Shown here piece after piece: positions 51,788 to 61,177 of a stretch of 64,000 nt of DNA. Origin of the DNA: Labedella populi (GTDB lineage Bacteria > Actinomycetota > Actinomycetes > Actinomycetales > Microbacteriaceae); assembly GCF_004078655.1 (NCBI RefSeq), contig NZ_RZNC01000001.1, positions 620,001 through 684,000 of the forward strand. The letters run 5' to 3'. The number at the start of each line of letters is the position of its first letter. Position 1 is the stretch's first letter. A program made the position numbers and the translations under genes. The notes beneath the pieces are model-generated. The model was given only the letters and a program-made list of their open reading frames with translations. It searched no databases and was not told where the DNA came from.

Positions 51788-52622
51788 CCCGTTCGCCGAG
51801 CCGGAGGGCGTGCGTCTCCAGAAGGTCATGGCAGCCGCCGGCGTCGCCTCCCGCCGCGTCTCCGAACAGTTGATCGCCGAGGGGCGAGTGACCGTCAACG
51901 GCGAACTCGTGACCGAACCCGGGCGACGGATCGACCCCGAGACGGACCTCGTGTCGGTCGACGGCCGGGCCGTCCAGCTCGACACGTCGAAGCGCTACCT
52001 CATGCTCAACAAGCCGCGGGGCATCGTGAGTTCGATGAACGACGAGCGCGGCCGCCCCGACCTGCGCATCTACACCGACGGGTTCGAGGAGCGACTCTTC
52101 AACGTCGGACGACTCGACGCAGAGACCTCGGGCCTGCTCGTCCTGACGAACGACGGCGACCTCGCGCACGTGCTCGCGCATCCGTCGTTCGGTGTATCGA
52201 AGACGTACGTGGCGAAGGTCGAGGGCGCCGTGTCGGCGCAGACCATCCAGAAGCTCAAGAACGGCGTCGAGCTCGAGGACGGGACGACGTCCGCCGACGC
52301 GGCCCGAGTCCTCGCCGCCGGTTCCGGGAAGTCGGACGGCACCTCGCTCGTGGAACTGACGCTGCACTCGGGGAAGAATCGGATCGTGCGGCGCATGCTC
52401 GCGGCCGTCGGTCACCCCGTGATCGATCTCGTGCGCCGCCAGTTCGGCCCGCTGCACCTCGGGACGCTTCGCTCCGGTGCCGTTCGGGAACTCACGCGTG
52501 ACGAGCTGGGCGCGCTCCTGACGATCTCTCGGGGTGCAGGGGATGCGGGGACCGAGGGTGCGGGGGCCGAGGATGCGGCCGGAACGAAGCCGACGGACGG
52601 CGCGCAGCGGGGGACCCGATGA
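51771..52622 (+). CDS. Pseudouridine synthase, RsuA/RluB family
   Basis: A 283-residue enzyme that makes pseudouridine in rRNA, probably 23S as for RluB. An N-terminal S4 domain (VRLQKVMAAAGVASRRVSEQ) is followed by the catalytic domain, with the aspartate in FNVGRLDAETSGLLVLTNDG. The last 30 residues or so are Gly/Ala/Glu-rich and disordered. ATG 51771 has AGGAGGG 5 nt upstream, better than ATG 51753. It lies between scpB and tyrA, the conserved actinobacterial order. Confidence 0.9.
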   Translation: MSMSDDPFAEPEGVRLQKVMAAAGVASRRVSEQLIAEGRVTVNGELVTEPGRRIDPETDLVSVDGRAVQLDTSKRYLMLNKPRGIVSSMNDERGRPDLRIYTDGFEERLFNVGRLDAETSGLLVLTNDGDLAHVLAHPSFGVSKTYVAKVEGAVSAQTIQKLKNGVELEDGTTSADAARVLAAGSGKSDGTSLVELTLHSGKNRIVRRMLAAVGHPVIDLVRRQFGPLHLGTLRSGAVRELTRDELGALLTISRGAGDAGTEGAGAEDAAGTKPTDGAQRGTR

Positions 52623-53725
52623 ACGACATGTCGCGCGACGGGCGTGCCCCCCGGCTCTCGGGGCAGATCCGTGTGGTCGGCGCGGGGCTCCTCGGTGCGA
52701 GCATCGGCCTCGCAGTTCGGGCCAACGGCGTCGACGCCATCCTCGCCGACGCGTCGCCGAGCCAGTTGCGGCTCGCGATCGACTACGGGGCCGGCCGAGC
52801 GGAACGCCCCGACGACGATCCCGCGATCGTCGTCGTGTGCGTTCCGCCGGACGTGGTGGCCGACGTCGTCGAGGCGGAGCTCGCGCGCTTCCCGAACGCC
52901 GTCGTCACGGACGTCGCGAGCATCAAGCTCGCTCCGTTCCGCGAACTGCAGGCGCGCGGGGTCGACCTCGTGCGCTACATCGGCTCGCACCCGATGGCCG
53001 GGCGCGAGCGCGGGGGAGCGATCTCGGCCCGGGCCGACCTGTTCCTCGGCCGGCCCTGGGTCATCTGCCGCGACCACGAGACCCCCGTCGACGCGCTTGC
53101 GCTCATCGAGGACCTCGCTCTCGACCTCGGCTCCGTCCCCATCGAGATGACGCCGGAGGAGCACGACGCGAGCGTCGGCCTCGTCTCCCACGTCCCCCAG
53201 ATCGTGTCGAGCGCGCTCGCGAAGCAGCTCGTGAGCGCTCCGGACGCGGCCGTCCGCCTGACCGGTCAGGGTCTCCGTGACACGGTGCGGATCGCGTCGA
53301 GCCAGCCGGAACTGTGGGTGCAGATCCTCGCGGCGAACGGCGCTCCCGTGGTCGAGGTACTCGACCGCCTCGTGGGGGACCTCCGCAGCATCGCGGATGC
53401 ACTCCGGAACCCCGACGCGCCGGGCTCCCGGCGCGAGATCGCGGACGTGATCGCGGCGGGGAACGCGGGTGTCGCCCGCCTGCCGGGCAAACACGGCCAG
53501 GACCGCCGCTTCGCGCAGATCGTCGTCATGGTCGATGACGCCCCCGGTGAACTCGGGCGTCTCCTCTCCGAGCTCGGCGAGATCGGTGTCAACATGGAGG
53601 ACCTGCGTCTCGAGCATTCACCCGGCGCGCAGATCGGTCTCGCCGAGATCAGTGTCCTCCCCGAAGTCCAGCAGCGCACGGTCGCCGACCTCGAAGCGCG
53701 CGGCTGGCGGATTGCGAGTGTGTAG
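52619..53725 (+). CDS. tyrA: Prephenate dehydrogenase with ACT domain
   Basis: A 368-residue NAD(P)-dependent dehydrogenase of tyrosine synthesis. The Rossmann domain is [18 protein letters not shown]; the catalytic domain has [20 protein letters not shown] with the key histidine and [19 protein letters not shown]. The C-terminal ACT domain from about residue 300 ([40 protein letters not shown]) suggests feedback by an aromatic amino acid. ATGA overlap couples it to the pseudouridine synthase gene. Confidence 0.93.
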   Translation: MNDMSRDGRAPRLSGQIRVVGAGLLGASIGLAVRANGVDAILADASPSQLRLAIDYGAGRAERPDDDPAIVVVCVPPDVVADVVEAELARFPNAVVTDVASIKLAPFRELQARGVDLVRYIGSHPMAGRERGGAISARADLFLGRPWVICRDHETPVDALALIEDLALDLGSVPIEMTPEEHDASVGLVSHVPQIVSSALAKQLVSAPDAAVRLTGQGLRDTVRIASSQPELWVQILAANGAPVVEVLDRLVGDLRSIADALRNPDAPGSRREIADVIAAGNAGVARLPGKHGQDRRFAQIVVMVDDAPGELGRLLSELGEIGVNMEDLRLEHSPGAQIGLAEISVLPEVQQRTVADLEARGWRIASV

Positions 53726-53729
53726 CAGT

Positions 53730-54410
53730 ATGGCCGACATTATCGTTGCGATCGACGGTCCCGCCGGCAGCGGCAAGTCGAGCGTGTCCAAGGCCGCAGC
53801 GCGCCGGCTCGGCTTCGACTACCTCGACACGGGGGCGGCGTACCGTGCTCTCGCGTGGTACGTGCTCGACCGGGGGATCGCGCCCGACAACAGTGACGCC
53901 GTGCTCGCCTCGCTCGGCGCGTTCGACTACTCGATCTCGATCGATCCGAGCGAACCCGTCGTCATGGTCGGGGACGCCGACGTCACCGACGCAATCCGGG
54001 AACCGCGGGTCTCGAGTGTCGTGAGTGCCATCGCCCGCGTCCCCGAGGTGCGCACGTTCGTGACCGGGATCTTCCGTTCGACCATCGATGCGGCGCCGCA
54101 TCCCGGCATCGTCGTCGAGGGACGGGACATCACGACGGTCGTCGCCCCCGACGCCGACGCACGGATCCTGCTCACGGCGGCCGAAGAGGTTAGAATGGCG
54201 AGACGCTCCGCCGAACTCACGACCGAGTCGGCGGCTGACGTCGGGGAGCAGCTCCGCTCCCGTGACCGGGCCGACTCCCGCGTGGTGGACTTCCTCACCG
54301 CCGCGGACGGCGTCGTGACGGTCGACTCCACCCACCTCGACTTCGACCAGACCGTCGATGCCGTGCTCGAGGTGATCGCGCGCGAAACGACAAGGACTTC
54401 CCATGGCTGA
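53730..54410 (+). CDS. cmk: Cytidylate kinase
   Basis: A 226-residue (d)CMP kinase of normal length. Evidence: [20 protein letters not shown] (P-loop), [40 protein letters not shown] and a lid region with RMARRSAEL and [13 protein letters not shown]. It makes CDP/dCDP for nucleic acid and lipid synthesis. It starts 4 bp after tyrA and overlaps der by 8 bp. Confidence 0.95.
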   Translation: MADIIVAIDGPAGSGKSSVSKAAARRLGFDYLDTGAAYRALAWYVLDRGIAPDNSDAVLASLGAFDYSISIDPSEPVVMVGDADVTDAIREPRVSSVVSAIARVPEVRTFVTGIFRSTIDAAPHPGIVVEGRDITTVVAPDADARILLTAAEEVRMARRSAELTTESAADVGEQLRSRDRADSRVVDFLTAADGVVTVDSTHLDFDQTVDAVLEVIARETTRTSHG

Positions 54411-55917
54411 CGATTACGACGAGCCCGACACGAACGACGACGGTCTGGCCGAGAAGCTCGGAGGGCTCGACGAGGAGCTCGCCGCCCAGCGGACCGCGGC
54501 CCTCCGCAGTGGTCTCGCGGACTACGAGCTCGACGAGGAGGACCTCGCCGTCCTCGACGCCGTCTCAGACGACCCGGACGCCATCCGCTATCTTCCGGCG
54601 CTCCCGGTCGTCGCGATCGTCGGGCGTCCGAACGTGGGAAAGTCGGCGCTCGTGAACAGGATCCTCGGGCGCCGCGAGGCCGTCGTCGAGGACACACCCG
54701 GCGTGACGCGCGACCGCGTCTCGTACCGGGCCGAATGGAACACGCGCTTCTTCACTCTCGTCGACACGGGCGGTTGGGAGCCGGATGCGCGCGGCATCGA
54801 CGCCTCCGTCGCGGCGCAAGCCGAGGTCGCGATCGATCTGTCGGATCTCGTCCTCTTCGTCGTCGACGCGAACGTCGGCGCGACGAGCACGGACGAGCAG
54901 GTTGTGAAGCTCCTGCGTCGCGCCGGCAAGCCGACGTTCCTCATCGCGAACAAGGTGGACGACGTCCGGCAGGAGCCGAACGTCGCCGAGCTGTGGTCGC
55001 TTGGGCTCGGCGAGCCGAAGCCCGTCTCGGCGCTGCACGGCCGCGGTGTTGCTGATCTGCTCGACGAGATCATGAAGACGCTGCCGGAAGTGTCGGCGGT
55101 CGCGAAGGAGGAGGTCGGCGGTCCGCGTCGCGTCGCGATCCTCGGTCGCCCGAACGTCGGCAAGTCGAGCCTGCTCAACAAGGCGGCGGGCGAGGAGCGT
55201 GCCGTCGTCAACGAGCTCTCGGGCACGACGCGCGACCCCGTCGACGAGCAGGTCGAGATCGCCGGTAAGTTCTGGCGCTTCGTCGACACGGCGGGCATTC
55301 GTCGCCGGGTCCATTTGCAGCAGGGCGCGGACTTCTACGCGTCGCACCGCACATCGGCGGCTCTCGAGAAGGCGGAGGTCGCCGTCGTGCTCATCGACGT
55401 GACCGAGCCGATCAGCGAGCAGGACGTCCGCATCATCGACCTCGTCCTCGAGTCGGGGCGCGCGCTCGTGCTCGCCTTCAACAAGTGGGACCTGCTCGAC
55501 GACGAGCGCCGCCGCTACCTCGAGCGAGAGATCGAACAGGATCTGGCGCACGTCTCGTGGGCGCCGCGCGTCAACATCTCGGCGCGCACGGGACGCCACA
55601 TGGAGAAGCTCGTCCCGGCGCTCGAGCTCGCGCTCGAGTCGTGGGACACGCGCCTTCCGACCGGCAAGTTCAACGCGTTCCTCGCCGAACTCGCCCAGTC
55701 GCACCCCCACCCGCTGCGTGGCGGGAAGCAGCCGCGCATCCTGTTCGGTACGCAGGCGTCGAGCCGCCCGCCGACATTCGTCCTCTTCACGACGGGCTTC
55801 CTCGACCCGGGCTACCGCCGTTACATCCAGCGCCGCCTTCGCGAGATCTACGGTTTCGAGGGCACTCCGATTCAGGTCAACATGCGCGTGCGGGAGAAGC
55901 GCCAGCGCCGCTCCTAA
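54403..55917 (+). CDS. der: Ribosome biogenesis GTPase Der (EngA)
   Basis: A 504-residue protein with two GTPase domains in tandem and a KH-like C-terminal domain. First domain: [39 protein letters not shown]. Second: [40 protein letters not shown]. The C-terminal domain ends [19 protein letters not shown]. It acts in 50S subunit assembly. The first 60 residues or so are an acidic extension relative to E. coli Der. It closes the housekeeping run and is followed by a hairpin. Confidence 0.96.
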   Translation: MADDYDEPDTNDDGLAEKLGGLDEELAAQRTAALRSGLADYELDEEDLAVLDAVSDDPDAIRYLPALPVVAIVGRPNVGKSALVNRILGRREAVVEDTPGVTRDRVSYRAEWNTRFFTLVDTGGWEPDARGIDASVAAQAEVAIDLSDLVLFVVDANVGATSTDEQVVKLLRRAGKPTFLIANKVDDVRQEPNVAELWSLGLGEPKPVSALHGRGVADLLDEIMKTLPEVSAVAKEEVGGPRRVAILGRPNVGKSSLLNKAAGEERAVVNELSGTTRDPVDEQVEIAGKFWRFVDTAGIRRRVHLQQGADFYASHRTSAALEKAEVAVVLIDVTEPISEQDVRIIDLVLESGRALVLAFNKWDLLDDERRRYLEREIEQDLAHVSWAPRVNISARTGRHMEKLVPALELALESWDTRLPTGKFNAFLAELAQSHPHPLRGGKQPRILFGTQASSRPPTFVLFTTGFLDPGYRRYIQRRLREIYGFEGTPIQVNMRVREKRQRRS

Positions 55918-55918
55918 C

Positions 55919-56148
55919 CCAGAGAGCTACACCCGCACGAGGGCGCCAGCTACGGCTGGCGCCCTCGGTGCGTTCGTGGCGCCTTCGACCCCACGCGCAC
56001 CCTCAGCGTTCCGTCTCCGGTGCAGAAGGACGAGCCCGTCCTCAGTCAACTCCTCTTCCCCAATGGCCGAGGAGGCGCACGAGGGCGGCAGTATGGTGTC
56101 GAGAGTGCCTGTTCTACGTGGCGCCCTCGAGCGGGTGTAGCCCTCTGG
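55919..56148. repeat. Intergenic element with 29-bp terminal inverted repeats
   Basis: The outermost 29 bp at 55919-55947 and at 56120-56148 are inverted copies matching at 27 positions; the shared core read on the right side includes GCGGGTGTAG. The element fills the entire 232-bp gap between the stops of der and the convergent SMR gene. The interior holds smaller hairpins and several GGCGCC words but no gene. It could be a non-autonomous repeat or a large bidirectional terminator. Confidence 0.7.
55938..55967 (+). terminator. Terminator-like hairpin after der
   Basis: A perfect 13-bp stem (CGAGGGCGCCAGC with its complement) around a TACG loop, 21 nt after the der stop codon. It lies within the left end of the inverted-repeat element. 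Confidence 0.65.
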
Positions 56149-56149
56149 T

Positions 56150-56509
56150 TTAGGGGGCGGCGCCGAGCTCGACGAGGAGGACGCCCCCCATGATGAGCGC
56201 GATGCCCGTGGCCATGAGAACGGTGAAGGGTTCCTTGAAGAGGAGGGCGCTCGCGACCGCGGTGATCGCGACGCCCGCAGCCGCCCAGACGCCGTAGGCG
56301 ATACCGAGGGGCATACCCGCGCCGAGCGAGAGCGAGAGCAGCGAGAACGCCGAGACGTAGCCGGCCGCGACGACCGCATACCAGCCCCGGCGGCGTCGGG
56401 TGCTCCCCTCACTCTCCATCGAGTCGCCGCCGCCGACGGCCGCGCGGAGCGAGAGCGTCGCGGTCACCTCGGTCAGGATCGCTCCGGCGAGGAAGAGCCA
56501 GGCCGTCAC
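56150..56509 (-). CDS. SMR-family multidrug efflux protein, second of a pair
   Basis: A 119-residue small multidrug resistance protein with four membrane helices. The essential membrane glutamate is in LAGAILTEVTATLSLRAA, and GIAYGVWAAAGVAITAV is the conserved helix-3 motif. An unusual polar loop (GGGDSMESEGSTRRRRGW) joins helices 1 and 2. GTG 56509 overlaps the stop of the upstream SMR gene. Paired SMR genes usually form heterodimers that export cationic drugs or guanidinium-type compounds. Confidence 0.88.
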   Translation of the reverse strand: MTAWLFLAGAILTEVTATLSLRAAVGGGDSMESEGSTRRRRGWYAVVAAGYVSAFSLLSLSLGAGMPLGIAYGVWAAAGVAITAVASALLFKEPFTVLMATGIALIMGGVLLVELGAAP

Positions 56510-56853
56510 GAGCGCGCCCGCTTCCGCTCGGTGGCGCGCTGCGACCCGAGTTCGACGCAGAGGACGCCGACGATGATGAGCGCGAGTCCGGCGAGCATGA
56601 CGGGCGTGAGGGGTTCCCCGAAGAGGACTGCGGCGAGCAGAGCGGTCGCCGCCACGCCGAGTGCCCCCCAGATCCCATAGGCGACTCCGAGCGGGATGCC
56701 CGCGCGGAGGACGAGGCCGAGGAGGGCGAACGAGGCGACGTATCCGACCACGACGACGACGTAGAACGCGGGCGCGTCGAGCGCTGCTTTGAGGGAGAGG
56801 GACGCCGTCACCTCGACGGCGATCGCGGCGGCGAGAAGCAACCAGGCGGACAC
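56506..56853 (-). CDS. SMR-family multidrug efflux protein, first of a pair
   Basis: A 115-residue SMR protein with four helices. The membrane glutamate is in LAAAIAVEVTASLSLKAA, and GVAYGIWGALGVAATALL is the helix-3 motif. GTG 56853 has GGAGG 4 nt upstream and gives the normal SMR N-terminus; an earlier ATG at 56907 would add a basic, non-homologous leader. It is translationally coupled to the second SMR gene (GTGA). Confidence 0.88.
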   Translation of the reverse strand: MSAWLLLAAAIAVEVTASLSLKAALDAPAFYVVVVVGYVASFALLGLVLRAGIPLGVAYGIWGALGVAATALLAAVLFGEPLTPVMLAGLALIIVGVLCVELGSQRATERKRARS

Positions 56854-56869
56854 TCTTCCTCCGATGGGT

Positions 56870-56894
56870 GATCGGGGCGCGCGTCGCCCCGATC
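56870..56894. other. Hairpin before the SMR pair
   Basis: Perfect 10-bp arms (GATCGGGGCG and its complement, 56870-56879 and 56885-56894) around a 5-nt loop, 16 bp before the first SMR start. It could be an operator dyad or part of a leader RNA. On the minus strand the loop reads ACGCG, which does not meet the two-hairpin ACGR requirement of the guanidine-II riboswitch. Confidence 0.45.
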
Positions 56895-56991
56895 GGCACG
56901 TTAGCACCGGCGCTCACCGACGGCCGACGCGAGGATCGGCGACAGGGGTCTTGCGATCGCCGAATCCGGTCGGAGACGCCAGGATGGAGTC

Positions 56992-58137
56992 ATGAGAGCG
57001 ATCGTCGTCGGGGCCGGCGCCTGGGGTCTTCCCGCAGCCGCAGAACTGCAGGCGCGTGGACACGACGTCACGCTCGTCGACCGCTACGGCGTCGGTAATA
57101 CGTTCGCGTCGTCATCCGGTCCGACCCGACTGTGGCGGTTCGCCGACCCCGATCCCGTGAAGGTGCGGCTCATGCGGCGCGGGCTCGCTGCGATGGAGCG
57201 GCTCGAACAGCGCTCCGGGCGTCGCGTCTTCGTGCGTCGGGGGCTCCTCTGGCGGGACGACGCCGGACTCGACCGCCTCGCGGGAACCCTCGCCGACGAG
57301 AGCGTCGAGCACACCCTCGTGGACGCCGCCGACGTCGAACGGTTCTTCCCCGGGCTGCGCCCCGACGGTCGCGGCGCGGTGTGGACTCCGGACGGCGGCT
57401 CGGTGCTCGCCGCCGAGTCGCTCATCGCTCAGGCCGCCCTGTTCGATGCGTACGGGGGGATCACCGTCTTCGGGAGGGTCGTCGTGGCCGTCGAGCGCTC
57501 GGGTCCCCGTCCGCGGGTCGTCCTCGCCGACGGCGGCGTCCTCGAAGGCGACGTCGTCGTGCTCGCACCGGGGCCGGGGGCCTCCGCGCTCCTCGGCGGG
57601 CTCGGCGTCGATCTCCCCCTCCTCCCCGTCCTCGAACAGGTCGTGCACGTCGGGGACCCGGCGGCTCCTCATCTCACCGACGACCTGCCCGGCCTCGTCG
57701 ACGCCCCGCGGGGTGAGGAACCCGGGATCTATGCGATGCCGACCCCGGGCGTCGGGTACAAGATCGGCATCGATGACGCGATCCGCGACTGGTACGATGG
57801 CGACCTCGACCGGACGCCGAGCGCGTCGCGGACGCGGGAGACGATCGATCGGGTGGTGCGCGATCTCCCGGGTATCGCCCCGAACGTGATCGACGCCGCC
57901 GTCTGTTCGTGGACCGCGTCGCCCGACGGACGGTTCGTCGTCGACGCACTCGACGGGGCAGTCGTGCTCGCGTGTGGCGACTCCGGCTCGGGCTTCAAGT
58001 TCTCCGCGGTCATGGGGCTCGTCCTCGCCGATCTCGTGGAGGGCCGGGAACCGGACGCCGACGTCGCGTCACTCGGGCTCGCGCGCTTCGCGGGAGCGCC
58101 GCCCCGAGCCGTTCCGCGTAGCCTCTTCGACGTGTGA
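56992..58137 (+). CDS. FAD-dependent oxidoreductase, sarcosine oxidase-like (DAO family)
   Basis: A 381-residue flavoenzyme. The FAD-binding start is AIVVGAGAWGLPAAAELQAR; DRYGVGNTFASSSGPTRLWR resembles the monomeric sarcosine oxidase family, as does the C-terminal VLACGDSGSGFKFSAVMGLV. Such enzymes oxidise secondary or N-methyl amino acids. The cysteine in ACGDSGSGFK is near the position used for covalent FAD in monomeric sarcosine oxidases, but I cannot confirm linkage. The gene stands alone, divergent from the SMR pair. Confidence 0.82.
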   Translation: MRAIVVGAGAWGLPAAAELQARGHDVTLVDRYGVGNTFASSSGPTRLWRFADPDPVKVRLMRRGLAAMERLEQRSGRRVFVRRGLLWRDDAGLDRLAGTLADESVEHTLVDAADVERFFPGLRPDGRGAVWTPDGGSVLAAESLIAQAALFDAYGGITVFGRVVVAVERSGPRPRVVLADGGVLEGDVVVLAPGPGASALLGGLGVDLPLLPVLEQVVHVGDPAAPHLTDDLPGLVDAPRGEEPGIYAMPTPGVGYKIGIDDAIRDWYDGDLDRTPSASRTRETIDRVVRDLPGIAPNVIDAAVCSWTASPDGRFVVDALDGAVVLACGDSGSGFKFSAVMGLVLADLVEGREPDADVASLGLARFAGAPPRAVPRSLFDV

Positions 58138-58164
58138 CCGCGGCCGCGGGATCGGGGAGGGGCG

Positions 58165-58665
58165 TCAGGGGGCGAGCGGTGTGATGGTCTTCGTCTCGCC
58201 GTCCCAGAACCGCGCTGCCGTGAGTGTGCCGTCTGCCGGGAAGCCGAGCACCCCGTGAGCGAGGCCCACCTGCTGAGCCGTCATCCGACGGGCGAGTGTG
58301 ACGTGGGGTGTCCAGGCCCCCGGGGAGCTCGTCGGGACGGGATCGTCCGCCGTCTCGAGGATCGCGGCGTGCAGCGCGAGCAACTCGGCGGTCACGACGA
58401 GGCTGCGGACGAGCACGAAACGCCCACGGCCGGCCGGAAACGTCGACAGGGCGCTGAAGCGTAGGGGGAGTGGCAGTTTCGCGAAGGCGACGCGGGGGAC
58501 ATCACCGGCGTCGAGTCGCGTCCCCGCGGCGAGTGTCACGTGGGGTGCGTTGCTCGCTGCGGCGTGCGACGCGAGACTCGGGAGACCGTGCTCGGCGAGG
58601 AGGGACCATTCCGCGCGCACCGCCGCGTCGGTCGTCGGGTCGAGGGTCAGTTCGATGCTGCGCAC
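58165..58665 (-). CDS. 2H phosphoesterase (2'-5' RNA ligase family)
   Basis: A 166-residue protein with the two HxT motifs of the 2H family, both in PHVTLA (NAPHVTLAAG and WTPHVTLARR). These histidines form the active site for cyclic phosphodiester bonds in RNA or nucleotides. It starts at GTG 58665 (MRSIELTLD). It converges on the flavoenzyme gene with a 27-bp gap. The physiological substrate of bacterial members is generally unknown. Confidence 0.8.
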   Translation of the reverse strand: MRSIELTLDPTTDAAVRAEWSLLAEHGLPSLASHAAASNAPHVTLAAGTRLDAGDVPRVAFAKLPLPLRFSALSTFPAGRGRFVLVRSLVVTAELLALHAAILETADDPVPTSSPGAWTPHVTLARRMTAQQVGLAHGVLGFPADGTLTAARFWDGETKTITPLAP

Positions 58666-58737
58666 CCCGCCATTCTCCCCTCCCGCGATGGGAATGCCGG
58701 CGGCCCCCCGTAGTGTTTCCCTCCATGAAGCGGTAAA

Positions 58738-58758
58738 CTTGAGTCACTTGGACTCAAC
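58738..58758. promoter_or_regulatory. HAIR operator for HspR before clpB
   Basis: CTTGAGT-N7-ACTCAAC (58738-58744 and 58752-58758) matches the HAIR consensus at all but the last base. TAAACT at 58734-58739 overlaps its left edge, the same -10/HAIR layout as at dnaK. It lies 24 bp before the clpB start codon, so the leader would be very short. Confidence 0.9.
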
Positions 58759-58782
58759 TTCAATCAAGGAGAAACGAGACAC

Positions 58783-60945
58783 ATGCAACCGGGCCAGCAG
58801 CCTCCCCAGGAGGAGCAGAAGAGCGCCCTCGAGCAGTTCGGCGTGAACCTCACCGAGGTCGCCCGCAACGGCAAGCTCGACCCCGTGATCGGTCGCGACG
58901 CCGAGATCCGTCGAGTGAGCCAGGTGCTCACGCGGCGCACCAAGAACAACCCCGTGCTCATCGGAGAGCCGGGCGTCGGCAAGACCGCCGTCGTCGAGGG
59001 CCTCGCCCAGCGCATCGTCGCGGGCGACGTCGCCGAATCGCTCAAGGGCAAGGAGATCGTCGCGCTCGACATGGCGGCCCTCGTCGCCGGAGCGATGTAC
59101 CGCGGCCAGTTCGAGGAGCGGCTGAAGTCCGTCCTCAAAGAGATCAACGAGGCTGAGGGCCGCATCATCACGTTCGTCGACGAGCTCCACATCCTCATGG
59201 GCGCCGGAGCCGGCGAGGGGTCCGTCGCGGCCTCCAACATGCTGAAGCCGATGCTCGCGCGCGGCGAACTCCGGCTCATCGGCGCGACGACCCTCGACGA
59301 GTACCGCGAGTATGTGGAGAAGGACGCCGCCATGGAGCGGCGCTTCCAGCAGGTGTTCGTCGGGGAGCCGAGCGTCGAGGACAGCGTCGCGATCCTCCGC
59401 GGTCTGAAGGAGCGCTATGAGGCCCACCACAAGGTCGCCATCGCCGACTCCGCTCTCGTGGCCGCCGCGGCGCTCTCGAGTCGCTACATCCCGGCACGGC
59501 AGCTGCCCGACAAGGCGATCGACCTCATCGACGAGGCGGCGAGCCGGCTCCGCATGGAGATCGACTCGGCCCCGGTCGAGATCGACCAGTTGCGCCGCAG
59601 CGTCGACCGGTTGAAGCTCGAGGAGCTCGCGCTCAAGCGCGAGAAGGACGAGGCGTCCAAGGAGCGGCTGGCGAAGCTGCGTGACGACCTCGCCGAGCGC
59701 GAGGCCGAGCTCGCGGGCTTGCAGGCCCGCTGGGAGGAGGAGCGTGCGTCGCTCAACAGGCTCGGTGATCTGAAGACGCGGCTCGACGAGGCCAAGGTCC
59801 GGCTCGATCGCGCGATGCGCGACGGCGACTACCAGAAGGCGTCCCGCATCGAGTACGAAGAGGTCCGACCGACGCAAGCGGCCATCATCGAGGCCGAGCG
59901 TGCAGAGGCCGAGCCATCCGGCGACCGGATGGTCGGCGACCAGGTCACCGAGAGTGATATCGCCGAGGTCGTCGCGGCGTGGACCGGGATTCCGGTCGGC
60001 CGGTTGCTCCAAGGCGAGACGGAGAAGCTCCTTCACCTCGAGGTGGAGCTCGGCAAGCGGCTCATCGGTCAGAAGCGCGCGGTCCGGTCGGTCGCCGACG
60101 CGGTGCGCCGGTCTCGCGCGGGGATCTCGGATCCGAACCGCCCGACGGGATCCTTCCTCTTCCTCGGCCCGACGGGCGTCGGGAAGACGGAGCTCGCGAA
60201 GGCGCTCGCCGAGCAGCTCTTCGACGATGAGAAGGCCATGATCCGAATCGACATGTCCGAGTACGGCGAGAAGCACTCGGTATCGCGTCTCGTGGGGTCG
60301 CCCCCCGGCTACGTCGGGTACGAGCAGGGCGGCCAACTGACCGAGGCCGTGCGGCGCCGCCCCTACTCCGTCATCCTGTTCGACGAGGTCGAGAAGGCGC
60401 ACCCGGAGGTGTTCGACATCCTGCTGCAGGTGCTCGACGACGGACGCCTGACGGACGGCCAGGGCCGCACCGTCGACTTCCGTAACACGATCCTCATCCT
60501 CACGTCGAACCTCGGCTCGCACGTGCTCGTCGATCCGACGATCCCCTTCGAGCAGAAGGAGGCGACCGTGCAGGGTCTCGTGCGTCAGGCGTTCAAGCCG
60601 GAGTTCGTGAACCGGCTCGATGACATCGTCGTCTTCCAGGCCCTGTCGCAGGAGGAACTCGGCCAGATCGTGGAGCTCTACATCGACCGTATGCAGGGCC
60701 GACTCGCCGAGCGTCGGCTGGAACTCGCCGTCACGCCCGACGCGCGAGCGTGGCTCGCGGAGCGCGGGTACGATCCGATCTACGGGGCGCGTCCGCTGCG
60801 CCGGCTCATGCAGAGCGAGATCGACGACCGGCTCGCGACCGCGATCCTCGACGGCAGCGTCCGGGACGGCGACACGGTCCGGGTCGACCTCGATCCGGCG
60901 GCGGACGTCTTGACGGTGAAGGCGCTCGTGCCCCACGCCGCCTGA
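58783..60945 (+). CDS. clpB: Disaggregase ClpB lacking the N-terminal domain
   Basis: A 720-residue Hsp100 protein. The first AAA domain has [20 protein letters not shown] and [12 protein letters not shown]; a coiled-coil middle domain follows (residues about 250-390, RREKD-like heptads ending [20 protein letters not shown]); the second AAA domain has [40 protein letters not shown] and [18 protein letters not shown]. Full-length ClpB is about 860 residues; here the N-terminal Clp_N domain is absent and the protein starts with the Q/P-rich [18 protein letters not shown]. It works with DnaK to rescue aggregates. The HAIR site and promoter directly upstream show that this is the native start. 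Confidence 0.95.
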   Translation: MQPGQQPPQEEQKSALEQFGVNLTEVARNGKLDPVIGRDAEIRRVSQVLTRRTKNNPVLIGEPGVGKTAVVEGLAQRIVAGDVAESLKGKEIVALDMAALVAGAMYRGQFEERLKSVLKEINEAEGRIITFVDELHILMGAGAGEGSVAASNMLKPMLARGELRLIGATTLDEYREYVEKDAAMERRFQQVFVGEPSVEDSVAILRGLKERYEAHHKVAIADSALVAAAALSSRYIPARQLPDKAIDLIDEAASRLRMEIDSAPVEIDQLRRSVDRLKLEELALKREKDEASKERLAKLRDDLAEREAELAGLQARWEEERASLNRLGDLKTRLDEAKVRLDRAMRDGDYQKASRIEYEEVRPTQAAIIEAERAEAEPSGDRMVGDQVTESDIAEVVAAWTGIPVGRLLQGETEKLLHLEVELGKRLIGQKRAVRSVADAVRRSRAGISDPNRPTGSFLFLGPTGVGKTELAKALAEQLFDDEKAMIRIDMSEYGEKHSVSRLVGSPPGYVGYEQGGQLTEAVRRRPYSVILFDEVEKAHPEVFDILLQVLDDGRLTDGQGRTVDFRNTILILTSNLGSHVLVDPTIPFEQKEATVQGLVRQAFKPEFVNRLDDIVVFQALSQEELGQIVELYIDRMQGRLAERRLELAVTPDARAWLAERGYDPIYGARPLRRLMQSEIDDRLATAILDGSVRDGDTVRVDLDPAADVLTVKALVPHAA

Positions 60946-60963
60946 CCCCAATCGACCCACAGG

Positions 60964-61005
60964 AAATCCCCTCTGTGCACACGGTTTCGTGCACAGAGGG
61001 GATTT
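60964..61005 (+). terminator. Terminator after clpB
   Basis: A 17-bp perfect stem (60964-60980 with 60989-61005) around an 8-nt loop, followed by a T-run. It starts 19 nt after the clpB stop and is a classical Rho-independent terminator. Confidence 0.9.
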
Positions 61006-61014
61006 TTCGTGGCC

Positions 61015-61118
61015 CTAGGCCGTGTCGCTAAATGTTGTTGCGCGGCGCGCGGGTGGTTCTTGAGGTGTGTCGCGAGATGTCGTTACGGACGAGGTCTGGG
61101 AGCTGATCCAGGACGTGT
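61015..61118 (+). mobile_element. IS5-family end fragment
   Basis: These 104 bp match the start (left end) of the IS element at 61788-62716 with 6 mismatches, in the opposite orientation. The fragment begins in CTAGGCCGTGTCGCTAAATG and ends abruptly inside the transposase gene at GGACGTGT. The matching copy is at 62613-62716 on the minus strand. It is a remnant of a related, older insertion. Confidence 0.9.
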
Positions 61119-61132
61119 CCGCGCGCGTTTGA
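61067..61132 (+). pseudogene. Truncated transposase OrfA remnant
   Basis: The first 17 codons of the IS transposase (VSRDVVTDEVWELIQDV) are kept, then the reading frame runs out of the homologous region and stops at TGA 61130-61132. It is only a marker of the broken IS end. Confidence 0.75.
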
Positions 61133-61177
61133 GCAGGCGAGCGCGGACCGGAGGGTTCGGTGCCCTAGGGTCGCGAT

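Noticed and set aside
58744-60960. A 738-codon open frame on the minus strand opposite clpB
   Set aside because: It mirrors clpB exactly, has Leu/Arg/Glu-rich shadow composition and no start signal; clpB is certain.
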